This document shows, one piece after another, positions 6,611 to 16,200 of a stretch of DNA of 43,622 nt. Under the pieces are notes generated by a model. It was not told the origin of the DNA. It was given only the letters and a program-made list of their open reading frames with translations, and did no database searches. The stretch's first letter is position 1. Every line of letters begins with the position of its first letter. This DNA comes from Fibrobacter sp. (GTDB lineage Bacteria > Fibrobacterota > Fibrobacteria > Fibrobacterales > Fibrobacteraceae), in the NCBI GenBank assembly GCA_017615055.1, contig JAGAAW010000029.1, forward strand, positions 1 through 43,622, read 5' to 3'. The position numbers were made by a program, and so were the translations under genes.

Positions 6611-7929
6611 CGCAGTTCCTTGACGTTTACGCCGAGGCGAGAGAGCCTGTTGTAGAGCGTGGTGCGCAACATCCCGAGCTTTTCGGCCGCAAGGCTGACC
6701 GACCCGCCGCATTCGTGAATCTTTGATTTCAGGAAGGCGATTTCTTGCTGTTGCTGCATTTGCTGGAACGCCTCGTAACTCTTGATTCCGGTAGGGGCGA
6801 TGCCTTGACCTTGGTATTGCGGGTGCGAGGCCATTTCCTCGATCTGCAGGTCGTCTGCCGTGAGGATTCCCGGATTGGTAAAGCACAGTGCACGTTGAAT
6901 CACGTTCTCTAACTCACGTATGTTTCCGGGCCAGTCGTGGTTCCGCAGTTTTTCAAGGGCTTCCGGCGAGAGCGTGTACGGTTCGCCCGCGGGGGCGTAC
7001 TGCTTTATGAAATACTTCGCGATGTCTTCCACGTCTTCCTTGCGTTCGCGCAGGGGGGAGATATGCACCGGAATCACGTTCAGGCGGTAGAACAAGTCTT
7101 CGCGGAAACGTTTCTCGAATATTTCTTCGCGCAGGTCGCGGTTCGTTGCCGCGATTATGCGCACGTCGATATGGCGGGTCTTGTTTGCGCCAATCGGGCG
7201 AATTTCCTTGTTCTGGATAACGCGCAGCAGTTTCACCTGGGCGTGCAGGGGCATGTCGCCGATTTCGTCCAGGAATATGGCACCGCCGTTCGCGTCTTCA
7301 AAGAGCCCGATTCTTTCGTTCTGCGCTCCGGTAAACGCGCCGCGGGTATGCCCGAAGAGTTCGCTTTCGAACAGCGTCTCGGGAATGGCGCTGCAGTTCA
7401 CGACCACGAACTTGTCGTACATGCAGGCGATTGCCTTTGCCACCAGGTCCTTGCCGACGCCGGATTCGCCCTGGATAAGCACCGGGCCCGAATTCAATAT
7501 GGCGCGCCCCACCGTCTTGCGGAGGGCCTGCATCGATTCGCTCTTGCCCACGAGGTGGCTCATGCGCTCGTTGAAGATTTGCCGTGCCTTCTGGATTTCC
7601 TTGAGGCGGGCAATCTTGCTCATCAGGTGGAGCCGTAGCGATTCCACCGAGAGGAAAATGTCGTAGAGGTTTCCGGGAATGCCCGCGTATTTTTCGGGAT
7701 CCTCGGCGTATGCAAGAATCATCGTCTCGGGGCTTGTCGCACGTATGCGGCTGAGCGCCGCCGTGCTATCGGCCCCGAAGGAATCCATGTCGAATATGAC
7801 GATGGGGGCGCAGGGCGGCGCGAAGGAGGCGCTCGCGATGGTCTTTACCGAATAGTCGACAGAAGAAAGAACGTCCAGGATGAACGAGGACGTTTCTGTT
7901 TCTTTTGTGAAGAAATCGATAGAGGACAT
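6607..7929 (-). CDS. Sigma-54-dependent transcriptional activator with divergent receiver domain
   Basis: A 440-residue enhancer-binding protein. Residues 1-110 look like a divergent response-regulator receiver (VIFDMDSFGAD near 45 offers a possible acidic site, but the usual acidic pair and Lys are not clear). The AAA+ domain (about 125-350) has Walker A GESGVGKD, the sigma-54 loop GAFTGA, Walker B GGAIFLDEIGD and the arginine-rich RFREDLFYRLNVIPVHI segment. The C-terminus is a Fis-type helix-turn-helix (about 400-438). It starts 12 bases after proC and is likely cotranscribed with it. No cognate histidine kinase is adjacent, so activation may not be by classical phosphotransfer. Confidence 0.93.
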   Translation of the reverse strand: MSSIDFFTKETETSSFILDVLSSVDYSVKTIASASFAPPCAPIVIFDMDSFGADSTAALSRIRATSPETMILAYAEDPEKYAGIPGNLYDIFLSVESLRLHLMSKIARLKEIQKARQIFNERMSHLVGKSESMQALRKTVGRAILNSGPVLIQGESGVGKDLVAKAIACMYDKFVVVNCSAIPETLFESELFGHTRGAFTGAQNERIGLFEDANGGAIFLDEIGDMPLHAQVKLLRVIQNKEIRPIGANKTRHIDVRIIAATNRDLREEIFEKRFREDLFYRLNVIPVHISPLRERKEDVEDIAKYFIKQYAPAGEPYTLSPEALEKLRNHDWPGNIRELENVIQRALCFTNPGILTADDLQIEEMASHPQYQGQGIAPTGIKSYEAFQQMQQQQEIAFLKSKIHECGGSVSLAAEKLGMLRTTLYNRLSRLGVNVKELR

Positions 7930-7941
7930 CGCGCGGGGAGC

Positions 7942-8748
7942 CTACTTCCCGAGTTCTTTAGAGCGTTCGGTACCGGCGACCACTGCCTTGATGAGGCTCG
8001 AGCGGAAGGCACCTTCTTCGAGGGCGTCAACACCCGCAATCGTCGTGCCGGCGGGCGAGCAGACCATCGCGCAGAGGTCGCTCGGGCTCTTGCCCGACTG
8101 CTTCACGAGTTCGACGCTGCCTTCGATAGTCCCGAGGGCAAGCTTGAGGGCCACATCGCGGGTTAAACCGGCTTTTACGCCACCGCGGGTAAGGCCTTCG
8201 ATAAACTCGAACACGTAGGCGGGGGCACTACCGGAAAGTCCGGTGACGGCGTCCATGAGGCTTTCGGCGACGCGGCAGGTAACCCCGATGTTCCCGAAGA
8301 TTTCTTCGGCAGCCTTGAGGGTCGCCTCGTTGACGCCGTCCGTGGCGAGCGCCACGGTGCCCTTGCCGACAGTGAGCGGCAGGTTCGGCATCACGCGGAG
8401 CACCTGGTTCTTGGCACCGAGCACTTCGGTGAGGTTCTTGCGGGCCACGCCGGCCATGATGCTCACGAAGGTCTTTGTACCCTTGATTGCCTTCACGGCG
8501 TTCTTCCATTCGGGGGCGACCAGCTTGAAAATTTGCGGCTTTACGCAGAGGAAGGTAATATCGGCCTTCTTGACGCCTTCCGCGAAGTTCTTCACGCGGA
8601 CGCAGCCGAGCTTGGAAAGGGCTTCTGCGGCCTTGTCGTTCGGGTCAAAGAAGAAGATGGACTTGGGGTCAACCTTGGCATTCAGGAGCCCGCGCAGGAT
8701 TGCGCCGCCCATGTTGCCCGTGCCTGCAAAGAAAATTTTCTGGTTCAT
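7942..8748 (-). CDS. proC: Pyrroline-5-carboxylate reductase
   Basis: A 268-residue NAD(P)H-dependent enzyme for the last step of proline synthesis. The Rossmann motif FAGTGNMGGAI is at residues 6-16, VKPQ near 71, the RVMPNLPLTVGKG segment near 118-130 and the C-terminal helix motif with GLSGSAPAYVFEFIE near 170-183. AAGG lies 10 bases before the ATG. It sits between rho and a sigma-54 regulator on the minus strand. Confidence 0.95.
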   Translation of the reverse strand: MNQKIFFAGTGNMGGAILRGLLNAKVDPKSIFFFDPNDKAAEALSKLGCVRVKNFAEGVKKADITFLCVKPQIFKLVAPEWKNAVKAIKGTKTFVSIMAGVARKNLTEVLGAKNQVLRVMPNLPLTVGKGTVALATDGVNEATLKAAEEIFGNIGVTCRVAESLMDAVTGLSGSAPAYVFEFIEGLTRGGVKAGLTRDVALKLALGTIEGSVELVKQSGKSPSDLCAMVCSPAGTTIAGVDALEEGAFRSSLIKAVVAGTERSKELGK

Positions 8749-8769
8749 ATCAATAATCCTTATATAAAA

Positions 8770-8801
8770 TCATCCATTATCAATCATCAATTATCAATTA
8801 A
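8770..8801. repeat. Degenerate AT-rich short tandem repeat
   Basis: Between rho and proC a run of imperfect 8-11 base units of the type ATCAATTATCA is repeated about three to four times. Comparable but different degenerate runs lie at 19297-19340 and 36279-36312. Confidence 0.6.
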
Positions 8802-8804
8802 TTG

Positions 8805-10733
8805 TCATCCGTTCATCGAAGTGAGCAACTCTCGGTTTGTCTTGAACATCTTGAGCTTGTCACGCATGAATTCCATGATTTCGACGGTGGTCATGTCCTG
8901 CAGGTAGCGACGCAGCATCCAGACGCGGCGCAGTTCCTCGTCGGAAAGCAGCAGTTCTTCCTTGCGGGTGCCAGACTTGAAGATATCGATGGCCGGCCAG
9001 ATGCGCTTTTCGGAGATGCGGCGGTCAAGCACGAGTTCCATGTTGCCCGTTCCCTTGAATTCTTCGAAAATCACTTCGTCCATGCGGCTGCCGGTCTCGA
9101 TGAGGGCCGTACCGATGATGGTGAGGCTTCCGCCGTTCTCGATCTTGCGGGCAGCGCCAAAGAAGCGCTTGGGACGCTGCATGGCGTTCGCATCCACACC
9201 GCCGCTCAGGATTTTGCCGGAGTGGGGGATCACGACGTTGTTCGCACGGGCGAAACGCGTGATGGAGTCGAGGAGGATGACCACGTCGTTGCCGTGTTCC
9301 ACGAGGCGCTTGGCCTTCTCGAGGACCATGTCGGCCACCTTGATGTGGCGCTCGGGCGGCTCGTCGAACGTGGATGCAAGTACTTCGGCCTGGATGTTCT
9401 TGCCGGCATTGGCCGCTTCGTTCCTGAGGCGATCGATGAGTTTCCTCATTTCGGTCACTTCTTCGGGGCGTTCGTCGATCAGGAGCACCATGAGCTTCAC
9501 TTCGGGGTGGTTCACGGTGAGTGCCTGCGTCACGTTCTGGAGGAGCACCGTCTTACCGGTACGCGGGGGAGCGAGGATAATGCTGCGCTGTCCTTTGCCG
9601 ATAGGCGTAAACAGGTTCATGATGCGCGTGCTGTACTCGTCCGTTTTCCATTCTAGATTGAGCTTCTCGATCGGGTGGATGGGGGTGAGGTATTCGAATG
9701 CCACACGGCGCTTCGTCTTCTCGGGTGGTTCGAAGTTCACCGTGTCGATGCGCATCAACGCAAAGTATTTTTCGCCTTCTCGCGGCTGACGGACCTGGCC
9801 CGTGATGGTGTCGCCCATCTTGAGGTCGTAGCGGCGGATGATATTGCGGCTGATATAGATGTCGTCGGGACCGGCGAGGTAGTTGTGGTCGGGGTTGCGG
9901 AGGAATCCGTGGCCGCCTTCCGGGATAATCTCGAGCACGCCTTCCGTGTAGATGGGGGTGTCCTCGCCGGAGATGGCGCTCAGGATGCTGTACACGAGGG
10001 CCTGCTTGCGCATGCGTTTGTAGTCTTCGATGCCGAGGTCTTCGGCGCGCTGCTGCAGCTCGAACATCGGGAGCCCGCGCAATTCGCGCCACTTGGCTTT
10101 CGCGGCCGCTACAATCTCGGGCGGCGGCGGGGGCAGCTGGATGCTCTCGTCGATAAAGTCGTCTTGCGGGAGGTTCCTGTTGTGGCGGTTCTTGTTCTTG
10201 TTGAACTTGTTGAACTTGCCATTGTTGTTGAACTTGCCGTTGTTATTGTAGTTCCCGTTATTGTTGAACTTCCCGCCGTTCTGTCCATTGTTTTGGCCAT
10301 TATTCTGACCATTATTCTGGCCATTGTTCTGGCCACCCTGTTGCTGGGCCTGCTTGCCTTCGCCATTCTGCTGGGCATCTGCCGGTGCGGCGGGAGCGTT
10401 GTTCTGGGGGGCGTTTTCACTAGACGGTTCGGCCTGTACTTTTCTCTCGGTTGCTGAGCTTGCCGAAGCATCGGTTGCTGAGCCTGTCGAAGCATCGCGG
10501 GGCTGCTTCGGGGCGCTTTCGGCTGCCGGGGCTTCCTGTGCGGGGGCTTCGGCATCGGCGTTCTTCGGCTTCCTTGCAGGGCGTCCACGGCGCTTGGGGG
10601 CACCTTCTGCCGCATCTACACCCGGAATGGGTGCAGCGAGGTCGCCAAGTTTTTCATAATCGATAGATTTATCCAGGTCGATAGTATCGGAAAGTAATTT
10701 CGGTTCGTCTTGAACCTTCTTTGTTCTAGGCAC
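8805..10733 (-). CDS. rho: Transcription termination factor Rho with large disordered N-terminal extension
   Basis: A 642-residue Rho helicase; the E. coli protein has 419. Residues 1-205 are an added low-complexity region: Ala/Pro/Lys stretch, an 8-residue tandem repeat (about 81-96), then Gln/Asn/Gly-rich 120-180 with several NGQN units and Asn-rich KFNNNG units, and a proline run. The Rho N-terminal and RNA-binding domains follow (about 205-340), then the ATPase with Walker A PPRTGKT near 389-395, LIDERPEE and the Q/R loops. The start is GTG with AAAGGAA eight bases upstream. Disordered insertions in Rho occur in Bacteroidota, where one has been reported to drive phase separation; that role here is inference. 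Confidence 0.96.
   Translation of the reverse strand: MPRTKKVQDEPKLLSDTIDLDKSIDYEKLGDLAAPIPGVDAAEGAPKRRGRPARKPKNADAEAPAQEAPAAESAPKQPRDASTGSATDASASSATERKVQAEPSSENAPQNNAPAAPADAQQNGEGKQAQQQGGQNNGQNNGQNNGQNNGQNGGKFNNNGNYNNNGKFNNNGKFNKFNKNKNRHNRNLPQDDFIDESIQLPPPPPEIVAAAKAKWRELRGLPMFELQQRAEDLGIEDYKRMRKQALVYSILSAISGEDTPIYTEGVLEIIPEGGHGFLRNPDHNYLAGPDDIYISRNIIRRYDLKMGDTITGQVRQPREGEKYFALMRIDTVNFEPPEKTKRRVAFEYLTPIHPIEKLNLEWKTDEYSTRIMNLFTPIGKGQRSIILAPPRTGKTVLLQNVTQALTVNHPEVKLMVLLIDERPEEVTEMRKLIDRLRNEAANAGKNIQAEVLASTFDEPPERHIKVADMVLEKAKRLVEHGNDVVILLDSITRFARANNVVIPHSGKILSGGVDANAMQRPKRFFGAARKIENGGSLTIIGTALIETGSRMDEVIFEEFKGTGNMELVLDRRISEKRIWPAIDIFKSGTRKEELLLSDEELRRVWMLRRYLQDMTTVEIMEFMRDKLKMFKTNRELLTSMNG
10281..10334 (-). 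repeat. 12-bp tandem repeat in the rho linker
   Basis: Four to five near-identical 12-bp units coding for the tetrapeptide N-N-G-Q lie in the Asn/Gln-rich region. Because the unit is a multiple of three, copy-number changes would alter linker length without a frameshift. Confidence 0.85.
10449..10496 (-). repeat. 24-bp direct repeat in the rho N-terminal region
   Basis: Two adjacent 24-bp copies differ at two positions and contain TGAGC(T/C)TG(C/T)CGAAG, the same core found in the repeat at 38494-38549. In the rho frame each copy encodes an eight-residue Ala/Ser/Thr-rich unit. Confidence 0.85.
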
Positions 10734-10758
10734 TCTTCGTTCCTTTGTCTAGTTGTTT

Positions 10759-10863
10759 TTATGGGAAATTGTTAAATGATAAACAGCTTAATGGGAAAAA
10801 AGGGAATAAAAAATCCCTTTGACTGAATAATTTATGGGAATATTCGATTCCCTCAGGAATCAC
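10759..10863 (-). CDS. Candidate rho leader ORF, 34 residues
   Basis: In the rho 5' leader a GTG-initiated frame of 34 codons runs to a TAA 25 bases before the rho GTG. Its GTG is four bases after TATATTTT, the spacing seen at other putative leaderless starts. The peptide is rich in Phe, Leu, Pro and Ser with no recognisable domain. Hairpins lie within it (GATTCC/GGAATC near 10861-10846 and AAAGGGA/TCCCTTT near 10820-10798, the latter followed by T residues). E. coli rho also has a leader ORF of about 33 codons (rhoL), which makes this suggestive, but AT-rich sequence gives such frames by chance. Confidence 0.3.
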   Translation of the reverse strand: MIPEGIEYSHKLFSQRDFLFPFFPLSCLSFNNFP

Positions 10864-10867
10864 GTAT

Positions 10868-10896
10868 AAAATATAAAAAATCGGAAAGTCTGTCAA
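10868..10896 (-). promoter_or_regulatory. rho promoter, TTGACA-15-TATATTTT
   Basis: On the minus strand TTGACA (10896-10891) and TATATTTT (10875-10868) are 15 bases apart. The predicted rho leader is about 130 bases and contains the hairpins noted for the leader ORF, one of which resembles a weak intrinsic terminator. Confidence 0.6.
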
Positions 10897-11009
10897 AAAA
10901 ATCGCACTTTGCGCAGTATTTTTTTTGTAAAAAGATTAAATCCGTTAAAAATGCCATAAAAAACACATTTTTTGCCCAGGAATGTCAGTAAAATGACACC
11001 GCGAAAATC

Positions 11010-11017
11010 TATATTGG
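11010..11017 (+). promoter_or_regulatory. Promoter core TATATTGG before folK
   Basis: TATATTGG is followed by GGGC and the GTG start of folK. No other ribosome-binding feature than this G-run is visible. Confidence 0.55.
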
Positions 11018-11021
11018 GGGC

Positions 11022-11531
11022 GTGGATTCGTTAAACCGCGTATTTATTGCTTTGGGTTCAAATCTCGCACCCCGGTACAGCAGATTGGCCGAGGGGCGTG
11101 ACATGCTTTCCCGTATTTCTTCGGGGGGCTGGCTCGAAAGCCCTATCTACGAGACGCCTCCGGTGGGTCCGGAAGGCCAGGGGCCGTACTTTAACCAGGT
11201 GGTGAGTTTCTGGTACGACGGCGAACCGAAGCGCCTGCTCAACTACCTGAAGGGTTCCGAGCTCGTGCTCGGGCGCAAACCCCGCGGGCACTGGAATTCA
11301 CGCGAAATCGATCTTGACCTGCTCTATTTCGGGAACAAGGTCATGGCTGGCCGCCCGACCATCCCGCATGTAGAAATCCCCAACAGGCAGTTTGTGCTTG
11401 TGCCCCTGAACGACATTGCTCCCGACTGGGTAGACCCGTTGAGCAATGTTACCGTGAAGGAACTGCTCTCGCAGCTTTTGGAAAAGGAAACAAGGATTCC
11501 GTTTCGGACCATAACAGCGGAGGAACCCTAA
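11022..11531 (+). CDS. folK: 2-amino-4-hydroxy-6-hydroxymethyldihydropteridine pyrophosphokinase FolK
   Basis: A 169-residue HPPK that transfers pyrophosphate from ATP to the pterin in folate synthesis. Landmarks are the N-terminal FIALGSNLAPR (8-18), SPIYETPPVG near 41, GPYFNQVV near 55, the catalytic loop LELGR-type LVLGRKPRGHW near 82-92 and the signature EIDLDLLYFG near 96-105 with the Mg-binding Asp pair. The start is GTG, four bases after TATATTGG. It heads a unit with a deoxynucleoside kinase, which begins at the last base of the folK stop codon, and panC. Confidence 0.94.
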   Translation: MDSLNRVFIALGSNLAPRYSRLAEGRDMLSRISSGGWLESPIYETPPVGPEGQGPYFNQVVSFWYDGEPKRLLNYLKGSELVLGRKPRGHWNSREIDLDLLYFGNKVMAGRPTIPHVEIPNRQFVLVPLNDIAPDWVDPLSNVTVKELLSQLLEKETRIPFRTITAEEP

Positions 11532-12181
11532 TGCTGACCGAAAAAGGTGTACATTTTCTCGCCATAGAAGGCGTCATCGGGGCAGGGAAAACTTCCCTCG
11601 CGCGGATTATCGCCGAACGCTGGAACGGCCTTTGCATCGAGGAGAACTTCGACGAGAACCCGTTCCTCGAGAAGTTCTACGAGAATCCGGAGCCCTACGC
11701 GTTCCAGACGCAGCTGTTCTTCTTGCTCGACCGCCACAAGCAGTTGCAGAACTACGCCATGCAGAGCGACCTGTTCCACGACCTGATTGTGAGCGACTAC
11801 ACTTACGACAAGGATGCCATTTTTGCCGCCCAGAACCTTTCGGACAGCGAGTTCGCAATGTACGAGCAGATATCCAGAACGCTCGACCGCGATGTGCCGA
11901 GGCCCGACTTGGTGGTCTACCTGCAGGCGAGCATCCCCACACTTTTGAACCGTATCAAGATGCGTGGTCGCCCGATGGAAAAGAACATCGAGGGCAACTA
12001 CCTGAAGGATCTCCAGAGCAGGTTCGACCTGCATTTCTGGCACTACCCGTATGCGCCGGTACTCATCATCAACACCGACCACATAGACTTTGTCCACAAC
12101 GAGAACCATCTGAAACTTGTTTTGGATGCTATCGCAGCCTGCCCACAGCAGACTACTTACTTTGTCCCAGAAGGAAATTAA
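11531..12181 (+). CDS. Deoxynucleoside kinase family protein
   Basis: A 216-residue member of the deoxyadenosine/deoxyguanosine kinase (dNK/TK2) family that salvages deoxynucleosides. The P-loop GVIGAGKTS is at residues 14-22, the substrate Glu in IEENFDENPF near 36-45, LDRHKQLQ near 68, the DYTYDKD segment near 95 and the LID-type arginine region RIKMRGRPMEKN near 141-152. GGAGG lies eight bases before the ATG. The placement directly after folK resembles arrangements in FCB-group genomes, in my recollection. Base specificity cannot be told. Confidence 0.9.
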   Translation: MLTEKGVHFLAIEGVIGAGKTSLARIIAERWNGLCIEENFDENPFLEKFYENPEPYAFQTQLFFLLDRHKQLQNYAMQSDLFHDLIVSDYTYDKDAIFAAQNLSDSEFAMYEQISRTLDRDVPRPDLVVYLQASIPTLLNRIKMRGRPMEKNIEGNYLKDLQSRFDLHFWHYPYAPVLIINTDHIDFVHNENHLKLVLDAIAACPQQTTYFVPEGN

Positions 12182-12190
12182 GAAGGTTAT

Positions 12191-13042
12191 ATGCAAATCA
12201 TCAAGTCAATCGAATCTCTCCGCGAAACCCTGAAGCCGCTTCAGAGGGAGGGTAAAACAATCGGTCTTGTTCCCACGATGGGTGCGCTGCACGATGGCCA
12301 CGGTGCCCTGATCAAGGAATCCGTGAAAGACTGCGATGTTACGGTTGTCAGCGTGTTTTTGAACCCTATCCAGTTCGGTAGGAACGAGGACCTGGATAAG
12401 TACCCCAAGAGGCTCGAGGCCGATGCCAATTTTGCAGGCTCGCTCGGTGCCGATTATGTTTTTGCCCCGAGTGTCGCAGAGATGTACCCGGATGGCGACC
12501 CGCTCACGATGGTCCGCAACGAGACTCTCGAATGCCTCTACTGCGGTGCCTACCGTTCTGGGCATTTCCGCGGCGTTTTGACCGTGGTTTCCAAGCTGTT
12601 CCTGATTAGCAAGGCGGATCATGCCTACTTTGGCGAGAAGGACTACCAGCAGGTTTTCCTTATCGAGCACATGGTGAAGGATTTGAATTTCGACATCAAG
12701 ATCCACCGCGTGCCTATCGTGCGCGATGCTACGGGCCTTGCACTCTCGAGTCGCAACGAATACCTTACCGATGACGAACGCAAGCGTGCACTTGCCATTT
12801 CTGCGGGCCTGAAGGAGGCGAAAGATGCCTACCTTGCTGGTGAGAAGGGCGTGTCTAAACTTCGCGATATCGTGGTGAAGTCGATCGTGCTGAACCGCGG
12901 CCAGGTGCAGTTCGTTGAAATCGTGAACCAGCATAACCTGCAGAAGTTCTCGGGCGTGCTTAAGCCGACTGACAAGATTGTGGTTCTTGTAGCCGCATTC
13001 TTCGGCAAGACACGACTCATCGACAACATCGAATTCAACTAA
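12191..13042 (+). CDS. panC: Pantothenate synthetase PanC
   Basis: A 283-residue ATP-dependent ligase joining pantoate and beta-alanine. Family landmarks are VPTMGALHDGH (28-38, HIGH-type motif), FLNPIQFGRNEDLDKYP near 56-72, GHFRGV near 120, the FGEKDYQQ segment near 149 and the KMSKS-like SSRNEYL near 183. It starts nine bases after the kinase gene with AAGG upstream, and a strong hairpin terminator follows directly. Confidence 0.96.
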   Translation: MQIIKSIESLRETLKPLQREGKTIGLVPTMGALHDGHGALIKESVKDCDVTVVSVFLNPIQFGRNEDLDKYPKRLEADANFAGSLGADYVFAPSVAEMYPDGDPLTMVRNETLECLYCGAYRSGHFRGVLTVVSKLFLISKADHAYFGEKDYQQVFLIEHMVKDLNFDIKIHRVPIVRDATGLALSSRNEYLTDDERKRALAISAGLKEAKDAYLAGEKGVSKLRDIVVKSIVLNRGQVQFVEIVNQHNLQKFSGVLKPTDKIVVLVAAFFGKTRLIDNIEFN

Positions 13043-13050
13043 AAAATGAG

Positions 13051-13078
13051 CCTGCATGAAAATGCAGGTTATTTTTTT
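13051..13078 (+). terminator. panC terminator
   Basis: CCTGCAT, GAAA loop, ATGCAGG (7-bp stem) and then TTATTTTTTT, nine bases after the panC stop. Confidence 0.88.
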
Positions 13079-13087
13079 GAGTCTATC

Positions 13088-13199
13088 GCACCGCTAGGTG
13101 CCCACGCAAATAATCCGCTCGGACCATAGATTTACAGCCCGCATAAAGCGGATTATTAAGTGCCAGGAGGGTCTTAGGGAGGGGATGGAACCCCTCCCT
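13088..13199. repeat. Composite dispersed repeat, copy 1
   Basis: The copy starts with a GCACC/GGTGC hairpin, then CCCACGCAAATAATCCGC, a 29-base divergent interior, GCGGATTATTAAGTG and GGAGGGTCTTA, and ends with a GGGAGGG-type hairpin (13176-13199). The reverse complement of 33631-33748 has the same parts in the same order with a 29-base interior. Both copies lie between convergent genes. The AATAATCCGC/GCGGATTATT arms are perfect inverted repeats. Confidence 0.85.
13176..13199. terminator. GGGAGGGG/CCCCTCCC hairpin before the cyclase stop
   Basis: AGGGAGGGG, a six-base loop and CCCCTCCCT form a 9-bp stem between panC and the convergent cyclase gene. T-rich flank is weak, so it may be a bidirectional structure or RNA 3' end rather than a simple terminator. 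Confidence 0.55.
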
Positions 13200-13203
13200 A
13201 GTC

Positions 13204-16200
13204 TTATTTACTTGTAGCAGTAAACACGCCGTCCCATGCTTCGCCCGGTGCGACCGGCGGATTTTCCTTGTACGTCTTGCAGCGTTCGATGTACACGAGG
13301 CTCGGGCAGCTCTTGCTACCAGGGTCGCGTTCCGGCAGGTGCGGCTCGTAGTCGAGGCACTGTGTGAAGAGTTCGATAGCCTTGTCCCATTCCATGGCCA
13401 GGTAGGCCTCGCGGGCTTTTTCCCAGATTTCAACGAGCTTGAGGAGGGTTTCCTCGTTCTCGCAGCCGGTTTTCGAGAGGAGTTCGAACGTTTTGACGGG
13501 CTGGCTCTTACCGACCACGCGGATGGTATCGAGCGAGCGGTAGATGAACAGGCCCGGTTCCAGATGCTTCTGCGTGTCTTCACTAATCTGTATATACGCA
13601 CCGTACTGCTTTGCGGCACTCTCAAGACGTGCGGCGAGGTTCACGGCGTCACCCATCATGGTGTAGTTCTTACGCATGGTAGAACCCATGTTACCCGTCA
13701 CTATATCGCCCGAGTTGATACCGATACGCATGTGCATATCGTGCACGACCTTCGGCCACTTGTCGCCTTCGCTTTCCCACTTCTTGCGGAGCTTCATGAG
13801 CTTGCTCTGCATGTCGCAGGCCGCACTACAGGCACTCTGTGCGTGGTTTTCCAGGGGCATGGGCGCTCCGAAGAACGCGATGATGGCGTCACCTTCGTAC
13901 TTGTCGAGCGTACCCTTGTTGCCAAGTAGCGTATCGGTCATTGCTGTCAGGTATTCGTTCAAGAGGTCAACAAGTCGGCTCGGGTCACCAATCTTTTCGG
14001 AGAACGTGGAGAAACTTGCGATATCGGTAAAGTAGGCGGTGATGTTCGACTTTTCGCCACCGAGGGTCGGCATAATCTCGTTGTTCACCATTTCGTCGAT
14101 AAGTTCAGGCGAAATGTATTGCTTGAACGCGTTGTCGAGGAATCGCTTTTCCTTGTTTTCGTAGTAGAACTGGACGATCAGTGCGGCGATGTTCGTGAGC
14201 AGCATGGCGAGCAGTTGCTTGGATACGCCGATGTAGAGGCCATCCTGGAAGTAGCGGAACGCGATGAATGCGTAAAGTGCCATGAGGATCATCGATATGG
14301 CAATCGAGATGTAGCTCTTGATGAAGAGGCCGAGCAACATGCAGAGGATTGCAAGCAGGATCACGATGGCCTGCTGATGATTTTCGGCAAGGTTCACGAT
14401 GTAGTTGTCGTTCAGGATATTCTGGATAATCGTCGCGTGTATGAGCACCGCCGGGTTGTTTTCTTCGTGAGGACCCGGCACAAAGTCGAACAGGGCGGGT
14501 GCTGCCGACCCGAGGATGAATACCTTGCCCTGGAACATGGCCTGGTCATGGCGGTTCTTGGTTACGTCGTAGTAGGAGAGGTGTTGGAACGGACGGCTTT
14601 CCTTGTCGGTATTGAAACGCCCGATGTAGTTCACGAGGTAACGGCCATAGTTGTCGATAGGCACGCGCTTGACCGGTCCGAAGCGGAATTCTTCCCCGGA
14701 CTTGAGGTTATCCACCTTCTCGTTCGGAGCCTTTATAATATCACGGATGACCTTGTCGGTCAGGATAACCAGGCTGGACTTCCACTTCTTTTCGACCTTG
14801 TCATAGCGCACGTCCATGTCGATGGAGAGGTGCTTGGGCTCGTTTTCGGGGAGAGTCTTGAGAGAATCCTTGAAGAAGCGTAACGTGTTCAGCGTGGAAG
14901 GAACGATGTTGAATTCCTCCTCGCTGCTTGCGTCGGTCACGAGGAACATGTTTTTTATTTCGGAATCCTCTTCGCGGGCGATAGTCACGCCTTCGAAAAC
15001 TTCAAACTGCTCGCCTTCCGGAATGGCGAGGAGGGTATCCCCGTCAATCTTGTCGGCAATCTTCATGAGAAGTGCGGAAACATTTTCGTCGAGCACCTGC
15101 CCGTCAAACAGGGAAATCAGGATCTTTCCTTCGCTGTTCTTCTTGACAATAAGTTTCTTGGAAATGTCGATGATGTCGTCAGAGGCTATGGCCTGGGCCT
15201 TGGGATTCTTGAGGAAGTTGCGCAGCTCGGTAAACATGGGGTAGCTGAACTGCGGGAAGGTGGTGTGGAACACGCCAGTGGAGTCGCGGTAGATGCCGAA
15301 GGGCTTGCCCAACTCGATGTAGTGCCCCATCTTGATCTTTACGTCTTTTGGGTCGAGGTGGAACAGGTGCATCACCGTCATGAGCGACATGGTGGAGTAA
15401 ACCCTGCTCGGGATACCCTCGTAGGCATACGGGTTGGGGAATCGATAGAGCATCGAGACATGGCGCACCACGCCGTCATCGTCGGGGTAGGCGTTCACAG
15501 AACCCATGCGGGCACCGGCATGCGCCAGTTCGGGGTAGATGTTATCCAGAAGTGTCTTGGGTTCCACGTGGGTAATGGAATCCACCTGCGAATTATCGAA
15601 CGTGGATTCGAAACCGAGCTCTTCGGCGCGTTCATAAGTGGCGAGCTTTTCCCACACGGACTTGTGGCTGAACGAGGTGGAATCGTCCATCATGAAGCAC
15701 ACGATGGCGTTCCCGCTCTCCTTGATGTCCTTGATCATCAGGGAGTCGAAGTTGTAGTGCGAGCGGATTTCCGAGTAGAGCGTGTCCCACGGCTTTGTAG
15801 AATCGAGGGAGTTCAAGATGCCAATCGTCTGCTCGGCTTTCTTCTGGCCGAAGTCGGCACTCTTGAACAAGATATCGAAGCCGATCGCAGATGCACCGCC
15901 TTCACTCAGGTTCTTGATCACGTTCGCGTGGATGGAACGGTCCCATTCGTTGTAGTTGCCTAGCTTGGTAAGGGCGTTCTCGTCGATATCGACGATCATG
16001 ATGTTGGGCTCGAAGCTGTGGCTTACCGAGACCTTGCCATCCTTTTCAAGCTTTTCAAATGTCTTGCCGGTCTTGATCTTGAAGAACTGGTCGTAGAAGA
16101 TGTTCTCCATGTCCTGCGCCGCCGTCTTCGTGACGTCGATGTAGGGGTCCTGGGAGTTTCCGAGAAGGAGAATGAGGAAGACGATTGCGGCGGTGATGAC

